The notes beneath the pieces were generated by a model, which saw only the letters and a list, made by a program, of their open reading frames with translations, was not told the DNA's origin and searched no databases. From Sphingomonas sp. (GTDB taxonomy: Bacteria; Pseudomonadota; Alphaproteobacteria; Sphingomonadales; Sphingomonadaceae), in contig JASLBO010000277.1 in the NCBI GenBank assembly GCA_030146605.1, positions 1-7,097 of the forward strand: a stretch of 7,097 nucleotides of DNA, given 5' to 3'. The number at the start of each line of letters is the position of its first letter. Positions within the stretch are counted from its first letter, which is position 1. Below are positions 1-7,094 of the stretch, piece by piece. The position numbers and the translations under genes are program-made.

Positions 1-2372
1 CTGCCCTTCACTTTCTCGCACATCGCCTTGAAGCCGTTGGGCGTGCCCGCATCGCCTTCGGCTGGGCCCGGGGCGTTGGCAGGCGGCGCGCCTTTGCCGC
101 CCTGGCCACCGTCCGGTGCCGGCGGCGGCGCGTCAGCCTTCTTCTCGCCCTTGGCGCTTTCTTCGCCGCCGCAAGCGCCGCAGCTCGATGGCTCGGCTGC
201 CGGAGCCGCCGGGGGCTTGTTCTTCCCGTTCTTGTCGGCGGCCGGGGCCTTGGCGGGCGGAGGTTCCTTGTCCTTGCGTGCCTTGACGGCGGCATCGTGC
301 CTGACCATCGCGTCGCCGCCGTTGAGGATCTGGTGAACGCGCGCGCCGACCGCGCCGATGGCATCGGTCAGGTCCTGCGCCGATTTGTCGAGTGCCGGCC
401 CTGCGGGCGCGAGGCTGGCGTTGCACGAGGCGCGTACGTCGGAGGGGACGTGCTCCATGCCCGCGAAAGTCTCGGCGATCTGCTCGTCGAGCTGACCGAG
501 CGCCTGCTCGACCACTTCCTCCAGCCCCAGATCGACACCGCGGACGATCCCGCGCTGCCGCGCCCCGAACTGGTGCGCGCGGCTCAGCTGGCCGGCGGCG
601 AGCCGCGCGGCGTTGTCGGCGGTGGCGCGCGGCTGCTTCGCGGCGATCCCGGCGAGGTTCGCGCGCAGGCGCGCCGTTGCGCGCTGCACCACCTGGCCGA
701 ACTGCCCCGGCGGCATGCGCGCCTGCGCCGCGATCATGTCGCGCACCTGCCGCACCGCCCCGGGCTGGCCTGAGGCCATGGCGACCAGCCCCTCGCCCTG
801 CCGTTCGGCGGTCCGGGCGACTGACTCGGCTTCCTGCGCGGTGTTGGCCTCGGCAGCCTCGATCAGGCTCTCGCGTGAGCGCTGGTGCTGCGCGATCAGA
901 CCGCGCCCGGTGGCTTCCTCGTTGGCGGCGATCGCCTCGCGCAGCGAGTCGACGGCATTGTCGACTCCCTTGAGCGCGCCGTCCTGTGCCGCATAGACCG
1001 CCTTGGGGCCGGCGACCCGCATCGTCTCGCATTGCGCCTCCAGCAACTGGAAGGCGCGGTCGAAGTCGCACTTCAGGCATTTGAACGACCCGGTCAGATA
1101 TTTCTCGAACTCGGTCCGGCTATCCTCGATCATCTTCTGGTCGAGCCCGGCATAGCCGGGTGCATAGGTGACCTGCGCCTCGCGGATCGCCGATTGCATT
1201 ACGCCGGATTTCTGCGGAACGCCGCCCTCCGCATTGCCTGCGAACTTGCCGAGCGCCGCCGCTGCGGCGGTGCCGGCGTCGAGCACTTGTCTGGTGCCCG
1301 TATCGGCGCTGGCGATGACCCCGTCGCGCCGTTTCTCCAGCGGCTCCAGCCGGCCGGTGAACTCCTTGAGCCGGGCTTCGAGCGCAGCGATCGCGCCGTC
1401 GGCGGCATTGGTAATCCGCCGCCGCATCCGGCGGGCCCCCGTGTCGAGCTGGGCGCGAAGCTGCTCGCTGCCGCCCGCGAGCCGGGTCCGGCTGTCGGCG
1501 AGAGCGGTGTCGAGCGCGAATAGCGATGCGTCGAGCCCGCCCTGGTGGAGTGCGGCGAGCTCGCGGTCGCGGCGGTCGGCGCTGGAGACGATGCGCAGCG
1601 CTTCGTCGTTCAGGCGGCGGTAGAGGCTGTGGCTCTCCTCCACGCTCGCGGCGTAGAGCGAGCGATAGTCGAGCACCGGTCCCTCGTCGGCCGGGCTATC
1701 GGCGCCCGCGCCCCGCGTCGGCGCAGCCGGACGGACGCCCAGCTCGCGCGTCTCGGCGAAGCCGCCCGGCGACAGCCGCACGCGGAACGAGGGACGGACG
1801 AGGTGGTGGCCGCCGGTGGTGGGCGCGAGTGCCGGGGGCCGCGGCTCGGGATCTTGCTCGCTTCTCTCGAGGCGTTCCCCCGCTCCGGTCCCCTGGCCAG
1901 AGCCGCCGGGCGCCGGACCATCCATGCCGGCCGCGGCCAGATCCCCTTCCAGCTGCGCGGGGCCAGTGCCCTTGGCCCCGGCGGCGGGCTTGCGCTTGCC
2001 CTCCTTTGCGCTGGCCTTGTCCTCCTTGTCCTTTGCTCCTGGCGTAGCCTTTGAGTCGTCGGGCCTGGCCGCGGTCTTCGCGACGGGTGCATCCTCGCTC
2101 CGGGCCGGGCCGTCTGCGGGCGCCACGGACGCGGCCATCGGCCGGTACATCGGGTGCGGCCCGTCCAGGCGAGCGTCCATCGTGTCGTGATAGCGTGCGA
2201 AGCCCTGATCGAGCCGCGAACCGAGGCGCGGCGTCGCGGCATCGTCCACCGGGAGGTAGCGCGGCATATCGCTGTACTGGGGGGCGGCGACGACCCGCAT
2301 CGGCGGAGCGCGCGCGGGCACGAGGGCGGGAGCCGGCATTGACCGGCGCGCTGCCGTTGTGCGGCCTACCAT
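1..2372 (-). CDS. Large helical protein of unknown function with disordered ends; 3' end outside the window
   Basis: One minus-strand frame stays open from 2393 to the left edge, giving 790 visible codons and no stop, so the C-terminus is missing. I do not recognise the family. Residues 1-190 are rich in Pro, Ala, Gly and charged residues, with a Lys/Ala/Glu tract near 108-135, and look disordered. Residues 233-700 are almost continuous amphipathic helix rich in Ala, Arg, Glu and Gln with few prolines, probably coiled coil or helical bundle. Residues 700-780 are a second Pro/Ala/Lys/Gly linker. The seven cysteines include two CxxC motifs (CLKC 432-435, CGAC 731-734); I see no tryptophan, signal peptide or membrane segment. 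The first ATG (2372) is chosen, but its GGAGG lies about 16 bases upstream, which is long; the ATG at 2339 is the alternative and has no clear ribosome binding site. Linker-helix-linker layout occurs in effectors and structural proteins of contractile injection systems and polymorphic toxins; that link is inference only. Confidence 0.
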   Translation of the reverse strand, partial: MVGRTTAARRSMPAPALVPARAPPMRVVAAPQYSDMPRYLPVDDAATPRLGSRLDQGFARYHDTMDARLDGPHPMYRPMAASVAPADGPARSEDAPVAKTAARPDDSKATPGAKDKEDKASAKEGKRKPAAGAKGTGPAQLEGDLAAAGMDGPAPGGSGQGTGAGERLERSEQDPEPRPPALAPTTGGHHLVRPSFRVRLSPGGFAETRELGVRPAAPTRGAGADSPADEGPVLDYRSLYAASVEESHSLYRRLNDEALRIVSSADRRDRELAALHQGGLDASLFALDTALADSRTRLAGGSEQLRAQLDTGARRMRRRITNAADGAIAALEARLKEFTGRLEPLEKRRDGVIASADTGTRQVLDAGTAAAAALGKFAGNAEGGVPQKSGVMQSAIREAQVTYAPGYAGLDQKMIEDSRTEFEKYLTGSFKCLKCDFDRAFQLLEAQCETMRVAGPKAVYAAQDGALKGVDNAVDSLREAIAANEEATGRGLIAQHQRSRESLIEAAEANTAQEAESVARTAERQGEGLVAMASGQPGAVRQVRDMIAAQARMPPGQFGQVVQRATARLRANLAGIAAKQPRATADNAARLAAGQLSRAHQFGARQRGIVRGVDLGLEEVVEQALGQLDEQIAETFAGMEHVPSDVRASCNASLAPAGPALDKSAQDLTDAIGAVGARVHQILNGGDAMVRHDAAVKARKDKEPPPAKAPAADKNGKNKPPAAPAAEPSSCGACGGEESAKGEKKADAPPPAPDGGQGGKGAPPANAPGPAEGDAGTPNGFKAMCEKVKG

Positions 2373-2453
2373 CGCATCACGCGTCGCGCCTCCTCACCGG
2401 ACCGGCGGCTCGTCCGCGTCTCAACCCAGCAAGTCGCGCGCCACCTTGAAGAA

Positions 2454-2466
2454 GGTCTTTAAGACC
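2454..2466. promoter_or_regulatory. 13-base palindrome GGTCTT-T-AAGACC, possible operator
   Basis: Six-base arms GGTCTT and AAGACC are perfectly complementary around one central T. The element lies about 80 bases upstream of the ATG of the large minus-strand gene, in a non-coding stretch, where an operator would be expected. It does not extend beyond six bases per arm, so chance cannot be excluded. Confidence 0.3.
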
Positions 2467-2509
2467 AATAGCCTGGCTTGCCCCTCCGGTGCGCCGCGAG
2501 GCCTAGATG

Positions 2510-2546
2510 TGTAACATTTGTATCGGAGCGCGCCCCGCCTGTTACA
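2510..2546. repeat. Spaced inverted repeat TGTAAC / GTTACA
   Basis: TGTAAC at 2510-2515 is the exact reverse complement of GTTACA at 2541-2546, with 25 bases between. The half-sites are AT-rich islands in GC-rich DNA, and their centres are about three helical turns apart, so both would face the same side of the helix. This suits a pair of operator half-sites or a promoter-flanking element for the large gene, but six-base arms are weak evidence. Confidence 0.3.
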
Positions 2547-2595
2547 GTACGGGCCACCTCGCTCCCGTTGCCGGCCAGGGGCAGCGTTTCAACCG

Positions 2596-3360
2596 CTAGC
2601 GGGTGCCCGCGACATGAACGGCGAGCCGGGCGGCGGCCGCCCTCTCCAGCAGCGGGGCAGGGGGGCGCGCCTCGGTGACGAGATCTCCGACCTCGTCAAA
2701 ATCGGCGACATGAAGTGCGGCTGCCTGATGGAACTTGGTCGAATCGGCGAGGACGACCAGCCGCCGCGCGCGTCCGACCAGCGCACGCTTGAACGCTGCC
2801 TCGTCGGGATCGAAGTCGAGGAAGCCGCGAGCGTCGATCGCACCCATCGAGTAAAAGCTGATATCGGGCACGAAGCCGCGGCAATAATCGATCGCCTCGG
2901 CGCCGAAGGCGGCATTGTAGATCGGATCGATCCGCCCCCCGGCGAGAAAAAGGCGCTGTCCGGGGCGCCCGGAGACTTCGTGTGCAATGCCGATATTGTT
3001 GGTGACGATCGACAGGTCGCGCACATCGTGCAGCGCACGCGCGACCCAGAAGGCGCTGGTGCCTGAATCGAGCAGCACCGTCATGCCCGGCTCGACGAAC
3101 TCCGCCGCCATCTGGGCGATCCGCTGCTTGGCCTCGGCCTGCTGGCGCAGCCGTATGCGATAGGGCGGCTCGACCAGATGGTTCGGAAGGCTGACGCCGC
3201 CATGGGTCTTCTGCACGCGGCCCAGCCCCTCGAGGTGGCGCACATCGCGCCGGATCGTCTCGTCCGACACGTCGAACCGCGCCGCCAGCTCGGCCACCGA
3301 CCAATGGGGTCGTTCGTCCAGCAGTCCCAGCATCGTCGACTGCCGCTCATTCTGGTTCAC
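2596..3360 (-). CDS. DeoR/GlpR-family transcription regulator
   Basis: This is a DNA-binding regulator of the DeoR family, whose members usually sense a sugar phosphate or related metabolite and often repress catabolic genes. Numbered from the GTG start, residues 5-55 form the DeoR winged helix-turn-helix: VAELAARFDVS, then the family signature ETIRRD (34-39), then the wing THGG (52-55). The C-terminal sensor domain shows the expected phosphosugar-pocket motifs: DSGTS (98-102, usually D-x-GTT), VTNN (119-122), LAGGR, and a late LADSTKF segment matching the family DxSKF. The frame is open up to an ATG at 3459, but GTG at 3360 is preferred. It has GGGGA 8 bases upstream and gives 254 residues, close to E. 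coli GlpR, with an N-terminus (MNQNER) that aligns with GlpR; ATG at 3384 is a second option. It lies 396 bases downstream of the receptor gene in the same direction, probably with its own promoter. The effector cannot be named from sequence. Confidence 0.93.
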   Translation of the reverse strand: MNQNERQSTMLGLLDERPHWSVAELAARFDVSDETIRRDVRHLEGLGRVQKTHGGVSLPNHLVEPPYRIRLRQQAEAKQRIAQMAAEFVEPGMTVLLDSGTSAFWVARALHDVRDLSIVTNNIGIAHEVSGRPGQRLFLAGGRIDPIYNAAFGAEAIDYCRGFVPDISFYSMGAIDARGFLDFDPDEAAFKRALVGRARRLVVLADSTKFHQAAALHVADFDEVGDLVTEARPPAPLLERAAAARLAVHVAGTR

Positions 3361-3756
3361 GCCTGTGTTCCCCGGCCATGTCATTTGCCCTGCATCGCCC
3401 GGCTTATCACCGCTGTCACGGGGTTGGCGCGCAAATCTGCAATGACGGGCCGTTCGCAAGGCGCATCATTTCGCCTGGTCACGGCGCTTCGGACTGGACC
3501 TGGTTCTACATGTTGCCCAGATCGAGGAAGCGGAACAGCTTCGCTCGCCTCGGCGATGCGTGGCGAGACAACAGCACGGACCGGCATTCCTGGCTTGCGA
3601 CTGGAGCAGCCGCCCAGGCACCGCGCATCAGGGTTTCGCGACGGGGAACCGACGGACTCGCGTCACCGATGGCAGCCCGTGCAGGTCGCCGGAAGCACGC
3701 GCCTTCCGGCGCGGCTGGTCCGGCGACCGCGGTCTGCTACGCGAGCCCCCGACGGT
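3361..3756. other. Intergenic region between the receptor gene and deoR-type gene
   Basis: This is a 396-base gap between two minus-strand genes. Short open frames cross it on both strands, but none has a recognisable product or a persuasive ribosome binding site. It contains the candidate terminator of the receptor gene (3687-3711) and must hold the promoter of the regulator. I could not fix clear -35 and -10 boxes; TGATAA on the minus strand near 3405-3412 is a weak -10 candidate. Nothing else stands out. Confidence 0.5.
3687..3711 (-). terminator. Stem-loop downstream of the receptor gene, candidate terminator
   Basis: CGCCGGAAG (3687-3695) pairs perfectly with CTTCCGGCG (3703-3711) around a seven-base loop. 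The nine-bp GC-rich stem begins 45 bases past the receptor stop codon on the minus strand. There is no T tract after it, so it is not a textbook intrinsic terminator; it could instead protect the 3' end or pause polymerase. Position and perfect pairing are the support. Confidence 0.5.
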
Positions 3757-6495
3757 TCAGAACTGCGCGCGGACGCCCAGGCTGATCCGGCTCCCCGAGA
3801 ACTCGTAGGTCGTCGGGAAGGACGGATCCATGGTGTAGCCGGTGGTCTTCTCGTTGCCGACATTGATGCCCTGCAGTTCGATCCGGAAGTTCGGCGTCAG
3901 CTGGTAGCTGGCCGCGACGTCGAACTGGCCATAAGCGTCGCGGTACACCGGATACATGTTGCGCTCGATCCGCTCCACATAGGCGCCCTTGCGGTTGTAC
4001 GACACGCGCAGCGAGAGCGGACCCTTGTCGTAGAAAATGGTGGCGTTGTAGGTGTTGTCGGCCAGCCCGATCGGCGAGGTCGCGATGTCGAGGTCGGATT
4101 CGCCGGTCAGCGAGCTGTCGAGGAAGGTGACGTTGGCGTTGACGCCGAAGCCGTCCGCCCAATCGGCGAACATGCCGAACGGGATCACAGCGTTGAGCTC
4201 GACGCCGCTCACCGTATACGAACCCTCGGCATTGACCGGCTGGTAGACGTCGAAATCGTAGACGCCGTCGACCGTGCCGTTGGCATTGTACTTGGTCACG
4301 TCGGGAACCACGCCGGTCAGCTCGCTTTGCACGACGCCCTTGATCTTCTTCCAGAAATAGGAGGCCGCCAGGATGCCGCCGTGGCCGAGATACTTCTCGA
4401 CGCCGACTTCCCACTGGTCGGCATAGGTCGGCTGAAGGTTGGGATTGCCGTCCGTGAAGCGGAAGTCGTTCCAGCTCGCCGTGCGCTTATAAGCGAGATC
4501 GGTCAGCGCCGGACGGATCAATGTCTGCGACGCGGCGGCGCGCAGATACAGGGTCTCGGTCAGCTCGGCATGCGCGTTGAACGAGGGCAGGAACTTTTCG
4601 TACCGGCCCTCGCTCGACACCGGCGCCGGGGTGAGCCCGGTTGTGCCGTTCGGGTTCTGGATCTGGTGGAAGCCCTCCGAGCGGATCGTGGTGCGCAGGT
4701 AGCGTCCGCCGAGATTGACGAACAGCGGCACCGACACGTCGAACTCGAAATCGACCATCGCATAGCCGGCGAGCGTCTCTTCCTTGACCTTGTAGTAATT
4801 GGCATCGCCGAACGGCGTCTCGAAGCCGTCGGGGCGGAAGAAGTCGCGCGCATATTGGTTGGAGACCTGCGCCCAGCCGAGGTCGCGCGCCTGATAGGCT
4901 TTGCCCCCGACGATGTCGGTCACGTTTTCGAGCGGGCTGTCGGCGAGCGTGCGCTTGTTGACATAAGCGGTGCTGCCGCGCGTCGGGCCCTGGATCTTCT
5001 CCTCGCCATATTCGCGCTCGTTGGTCTTGTTGGTGTAGCGCCCGCCGAAATTGAAGCGCTTCAGCGCGGACGCATCGAATTGATAGGTGACATCGAGCTG
5101 CGCGGCGTATTTGTCGTCCTTGATCCGCTCGCGCGTCGTCTCGTACGCCTCGAACAGATAGGATGCCGGCGCATTGTACATGTCGATCGTGCGCGGATTG
5201 GCGCTTGGGATCGTCTCGCCGCCATTCTCGGTGTAGCGGGTGCGCGACGGCGCGTAGGCGACGTGCTTGAGGTTGGCGAAATCGAGCGTCTTCTTCGCAC
5301 CCGAATAGCCGCCCAGCGCATTGATCTTCCAGTTGCCGCTGCTCCAGTTCATCTCGGTGCCGAACTGGCGATAGTCGGTCTCGTTGACATATTCCTTGCT
5401 CAGGAATTCATGCTGGGTGTTGGTGTAGGAAACGTCGCGCAGCACGACGATGCCGTCCTTCGACAGCGTCGTCGCGTCATATTCGTGGATCGTCTCGAGC
5501 GTCGAGTTGCTCGACGCCGCATAGCCAGCCGCGTCATATTCGTCCTCGACCGTGTCGTACGAGCCGACGAAGGCGTCGAAGGCGAGGCTGAAATTGTCGC
5601 TCGGCTTGTACTGGAGTGAGCCCGACAGGCCGAGCCGGTCCTGATCGTTCTGGTAGACGCGGTCGCCGACCTTATCGAGGAAGACGATCTTGTTCTTGAG
5701 GTCGTTGGTGAAGGTCACGCCCGCGTCGCGCGCCAGCACTGCGATCGCCTGGTTGCGATTGGCGCCGGTGCGGTCGGTCCAGCGCGCGATCGGGCGGAAG
5801 TTGATCCCCGAGTTCGAATCGGTGCGGTTGGTGCGCTGCTGCTTGGCAACCGATACCAGCACGCCGAAATCGCCGAAGGTGTTGCTGGCGAGGAACGAGA
5901 AGTTCGGGTCGACCTTCTCGGAGATCGAATTATACGCGCCTTCCGCGCTGCCGACGAGGCGGAGACCGGCATTGTCGAACGGACGCGCGGTGCGGATCGA
6001 GACCGAGCCGGCGATGCCGCCTTCCTCGTCCGCGGCCGTGGGCGACTTCTGCACGGTGACCGACTGGATGAGCTCGGAGGCGAAGATGTCGAATTCGACG
6101 TCGCGTCCGCCCGAGCCGGAGGCGGTCGCCAGCTTGTTGATCGAGACGAAGGTGAACTCGCTCGGCAAACCGCGGACGTTGACGCGCGTGCCGAGGCCCT
6201 TGTCGCGCTCGATGGTGACGCCGGGAACACGCTGCAGCGCTTCGGACAGGTTCTGCTCGGGGAAGTCGGCGATGTCGGTAGCGACGATCGAGTCCGAGAA
6301 GCCGACCGTTTCGCGCTTCATGTCGATCGCTTCCTGGAGGCTGCGGCTGTAGCCGGTAACGAGGACCTCCTCGTCCGCGCCCGCCTCGTCTGCTGCTGGC
6401 GCCGACGCGGTCTGGGCTGCCACGGGAGCGGCGGTCAGTGCGGCGATGGCGGCTCCGAGAAGGTGCGTCGTGCGGTAGCTGAACTTGCGGTTCAT
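3757..6495 (-). CDS. TonB-dependent outer-membrane receptor, Xanthomonas/Caulobacter type (TIGR01782-like)
   Basis: This 912-residue protein is a complete 22-strand-type TonB-dependent receptor, which takes a scarce ligand across the outer membrane using energy from TonB-ExbB-ExbD. Residues 1-27 are a signal peptide: NRK, a hydrophobic core, then VAA before Q28. EVLVTG (43-48) is the likely TonB box. The plug spans about 52-172 and carries SLQEAI, DFPEQNLSEALQRVPGVTI, VNVRGL (105-110) and IAGSVSIRTARPFD (161-174), the pattern of the TonB-Xanth-Caul family. The rest is a Tyr/Asn/Gly-rich alternating beta barrel, and it ends in RISLGVRAQF, with the terminal Phe needed by the BAM assembly machinery. 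The plug follows the signal peptide almost directly, so there is no STN signalling domain and no FecI/FecR-type control is expected. AGGGAG sits 8 bases before the ATG. Family members often serve carbohydrate uptake, but the ligand here is unknown. Confidence 0.96.
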   Translation of the reverse strand: MNRKFSYRTTHLLGAAIAALTAAPVAAQTASAPAADEAGADEEVLVTGYSRSLQEAIDMKRETVGFSDSIVATDIADFPEQNLSEALQRVPGVTIERDKGLGTRVNVRGLPSEFTFVSINKLATASGSGGRDVEFDIFASELIQSVTVQKSPTAADEEGGIAGSVSIRTARPFDNAGLRLVGSAEGAYNSISEKVDPNFSFLASNTFGDFGVLVSVAKQQRTNRTDSNSGINFRPIARWTDRTGANRNQAIAVLARDAGVTFTNDLKNKIVFLDKVGDRVYQNDQDRLGLSGSLQYKPSDNFSLAFDAFVGSYDTVEDEYDAAGYAASSNSTLETIHEYDATTLSKDGIVVLRDVSYTNTQHEFLSKEYVNETDYRQFGTEMNWSSGNWKINALGGYSGAKKTLDFANLKHVAYAPSRTRYTENGGETIPSANPRTIDMYNAPASYLFEAYETTRERIKDDKYAAQLDVTYQFDASALKRFNFGGRYTNKTNEREYGEEKIQGPTRGSTAYVNKRTLADSPLENVTDIVGGKAYQARDLGWAQVSNQYARDFFRPDGFETPFGDANYYKVKEETLAGYAMVDFEFDVSVPLFVNLGGRYLRTTIRSEGFHQIQNPNGTTGLTPAPVSSEGRYEKFLPSFNAHAELTETLYLRAAASQTLIRPALTDLAYKRTASWNDFRFTDGNPNLQPTYADQWEVGVEKYLGHGGILAASYFWKKIKGVVQSELTGVVPDVTKYNANGTVDGVYDFDVYQPVNAEGSYTVSGVELNAVIPFGMFADWADGFGVNANVTFLDSSLTGESDLDIATSPIGLADNTYNATIFYDKGPLSLRVSYNRKGAYVERIERNMYPVYRDAYGQFDVAASYQLTPNFRIELQGINVGNEKTTGYTMDPSFPTTYEFSGSRISLGVRAQF

Positions 6496-6503
6496 TTCGG
6501 ATT

Positions 6504-6509
6504 CTCCCT
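6504..6509 (-). promoter_or_regulatory. Ribosome binding site of the receptor gene
   Basis: The minus strand reads AGGGAG followed by eight bases and then ATG at 6495. This is a strong Shine-Dalgarno match at good spacing and fixes the receptor start, which also begins a clean signal peptide. Confidence 0.8.
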
Positions 6510-6559
6510 GTACGGTCTTCTGAGTGTCAGCTCGCGGGCTGGGCCGGTGGCGAGCGAAT

Positions 6560-6575
6560 TAGGTTCGCGAACCTA
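6560..6575. promoter_or_regulatory. Perfect 16-base palindrome TAGGTTCGCGAACCTA, likely operator of the receptor gene
   Basis: Each half-site TAGGTTCG is an exact reverse complement of the other with no spacer. It lies 64 bases upstream of the receptor ATG, where a repressor or activator site would be expected. The GTTCG/CGAAC core recalls the half-sites of the E. coli GlpR operator, which are separated by four bases there and adjacent here, so a DeoR-type binder is possible but unproven. A LacI- or other sugar-type regulator is an alternative. I saw no second copy in the window. Confidence 0.6.
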
Positions 6576-6898
6576 GGGTTCGGGATTGTGGCTTTCGGCG
6601 AATCGAGCTGTTGCGCGGTGGCTGCGCTCTTCAGCGCGGTGGGTTGGCTAAAGTTCGAGCAAGTGAGACCCGCCCGCCAGGCAGGATACCGCATTCGACA
6701 TCTCCGCCCCCACGGCATGTCGCAGCGCCAAACATCGGCCGATAACCATGATCCAATACATCGCGATCCCCCATTTGGCGTTATCCGCCTTGCAGAGCCC
6801 GGTGGGGAAGAGTTGTGACGCGCCTGTTACGACATGCGAATATCTTTGTTTCGCGTGCGCGAGAACCGCAAGCGATGCGAACCCGCATCCGCCAGGCG

Positions 6899-6919
6899 AC
6901 GCGGGGGCTCGCCCCGCGT
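6899..6919. repeat. GC-rich stem-loop in the divergent intergenic region
   Basis: ACGCGGGG (6899-6906) pairs perfectly with CCCCGCGT (6912-6919) around five bases. No T tract follows on either strand, so an intrinsic terminator is unlikely. It could be a dispersed repeat of the REP type, a transcript hairpin, or a leftover from a lost gene end. Only one copy is visible here. Confidence 0.4.
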
Positions 6920-7025
6920 GAGTGACGAGCAGATCCTGTCGAGCGACGCGACGGGCCTTCGCCCCAGAAACCGAAGTTCAGATCGCCGCTCTTGCGAACA
7001 TGCCGGCAGCAGAACCGGGATTTCA

Positions 7026-7056
7026 TGAGAAAGTCTCACTTTACATCTCATATAAC
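7026..7056 (+). promoter_or_regulatory. Putative promoter with overlapping inverted repeat for the plus-strand gene
   Basis: TATAAC at 7051-7056 differs from the -10 consensus by one base and would put the transcript start about 30 bases before the ATG at 7095. No good -35 box is seen at the usual distance. Instead the inverted repeat TGAGA-AAG-TCTCA occupies 7026-7038, about where a -35 element would be, as if a regulator bound there. CTCA/TGAG also flank the -10 (7047-7050, 7058-7061). The stretch is the most AT-rich part of the gap. Confidence 0.35.
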
Positions 7057-7094
7057 TTGAGTATCCGGACGAGCTGTCGTAGCCAAGGACCGTT

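Larger units (their letters stand above)
2373..2595. other. Intergenic region between deoR-type gene and the large helical gene
   Basis: This 223-base gap follows the stop of the regulator and precedes the large gene, both on the minus strand. It has no convincing reading frame. It holds a spaced inverted repeat (TGTAAC/GTTACA, 2510-2546), a short perfect palindrome (2454-2466) and a GAGGAGG purine run (rc of about 2389-2395) that is the likely ribosome binding site for the large gene. The middle, around 2505-2525, is more AT-rich than its surroundings, which suits a promoter, but I cannot assign -35 and -10 boxes with confidence. I see no stem-loop with a T tract after the regulator. Confidence 0.5.
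6496..7094. promoter_or_regulatory. Divergent intergenic region between receptor gene and plus-strand gene
   Basis: This 599-base region separates the minus-strand receptor from a likely plus-strand start at 7095. Several frames of 60-80 codons cross it on both strands, but all are rich in Arg, Ser and Cys, mutually overlapping, and resemble no family, so I treat the region as non-coding. From the receptor side it contains a small leader inverted repeat (GCTCGC 6530-6535 / GCGAGC 6550-6555), a 16-base perfect palindrome (6560-6575), an inverted pair CGCCAAA/TTTGGCG (6726-6732 / 6774-6780) enclosing the palindrome ATCGGCCGAT (6734-6743), a GC hairpin (6899-6919), and an AT-rich promoter-like stretch near 7021-7065. 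It is unusually long for a simple divergent promoter. Confidence 0.6.

Noticed and set aside
133..1080. 315-codon minus-strand frame inside the large gene
   Set aside because: It is an Arg/Gly-rich shifted frame of the open helical protein; the frame without stops from 2393 to the edge is far longer and has normal amino-acid use.
297..2054. Plus-strand frames opposite the large gene
   Set aside because: They are Arg/Pro/Ala-rich antisense shadows without ribosome binding sites or family features.
3361..3459. N-terminal extension of the regulator to ATG 3459
   Set aside because: The extra 33 residues are Arg-rich and unlike any DeoR N-terminus. GTG 3360 has a better ribosome binding site and gives the family length.
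3178..5619. 813-codon plus-strand open frame
   Set aside because: It runs antisense through the regulator, the gap and the receptor. The receptor frame has full family signatures, and long antisense frames are common in high-GC DNA. Its product is rich in Val, Arg, Asp and Ile with no recognisable fold.
6899..6919. GC hairpin as an intrinsic terminator
   Set aside because: No T tract follows on either strand and no gene ends nearby; kept only as a stem-loop.
6781..7051. Two overlapping minus-strand frames of 74 and 81 codons in the divergent gap
   Set aside because: They are rich in Arg, Ser and Cys, with no good ribosome binding site or recognisable product, and overlap each other in different frames.
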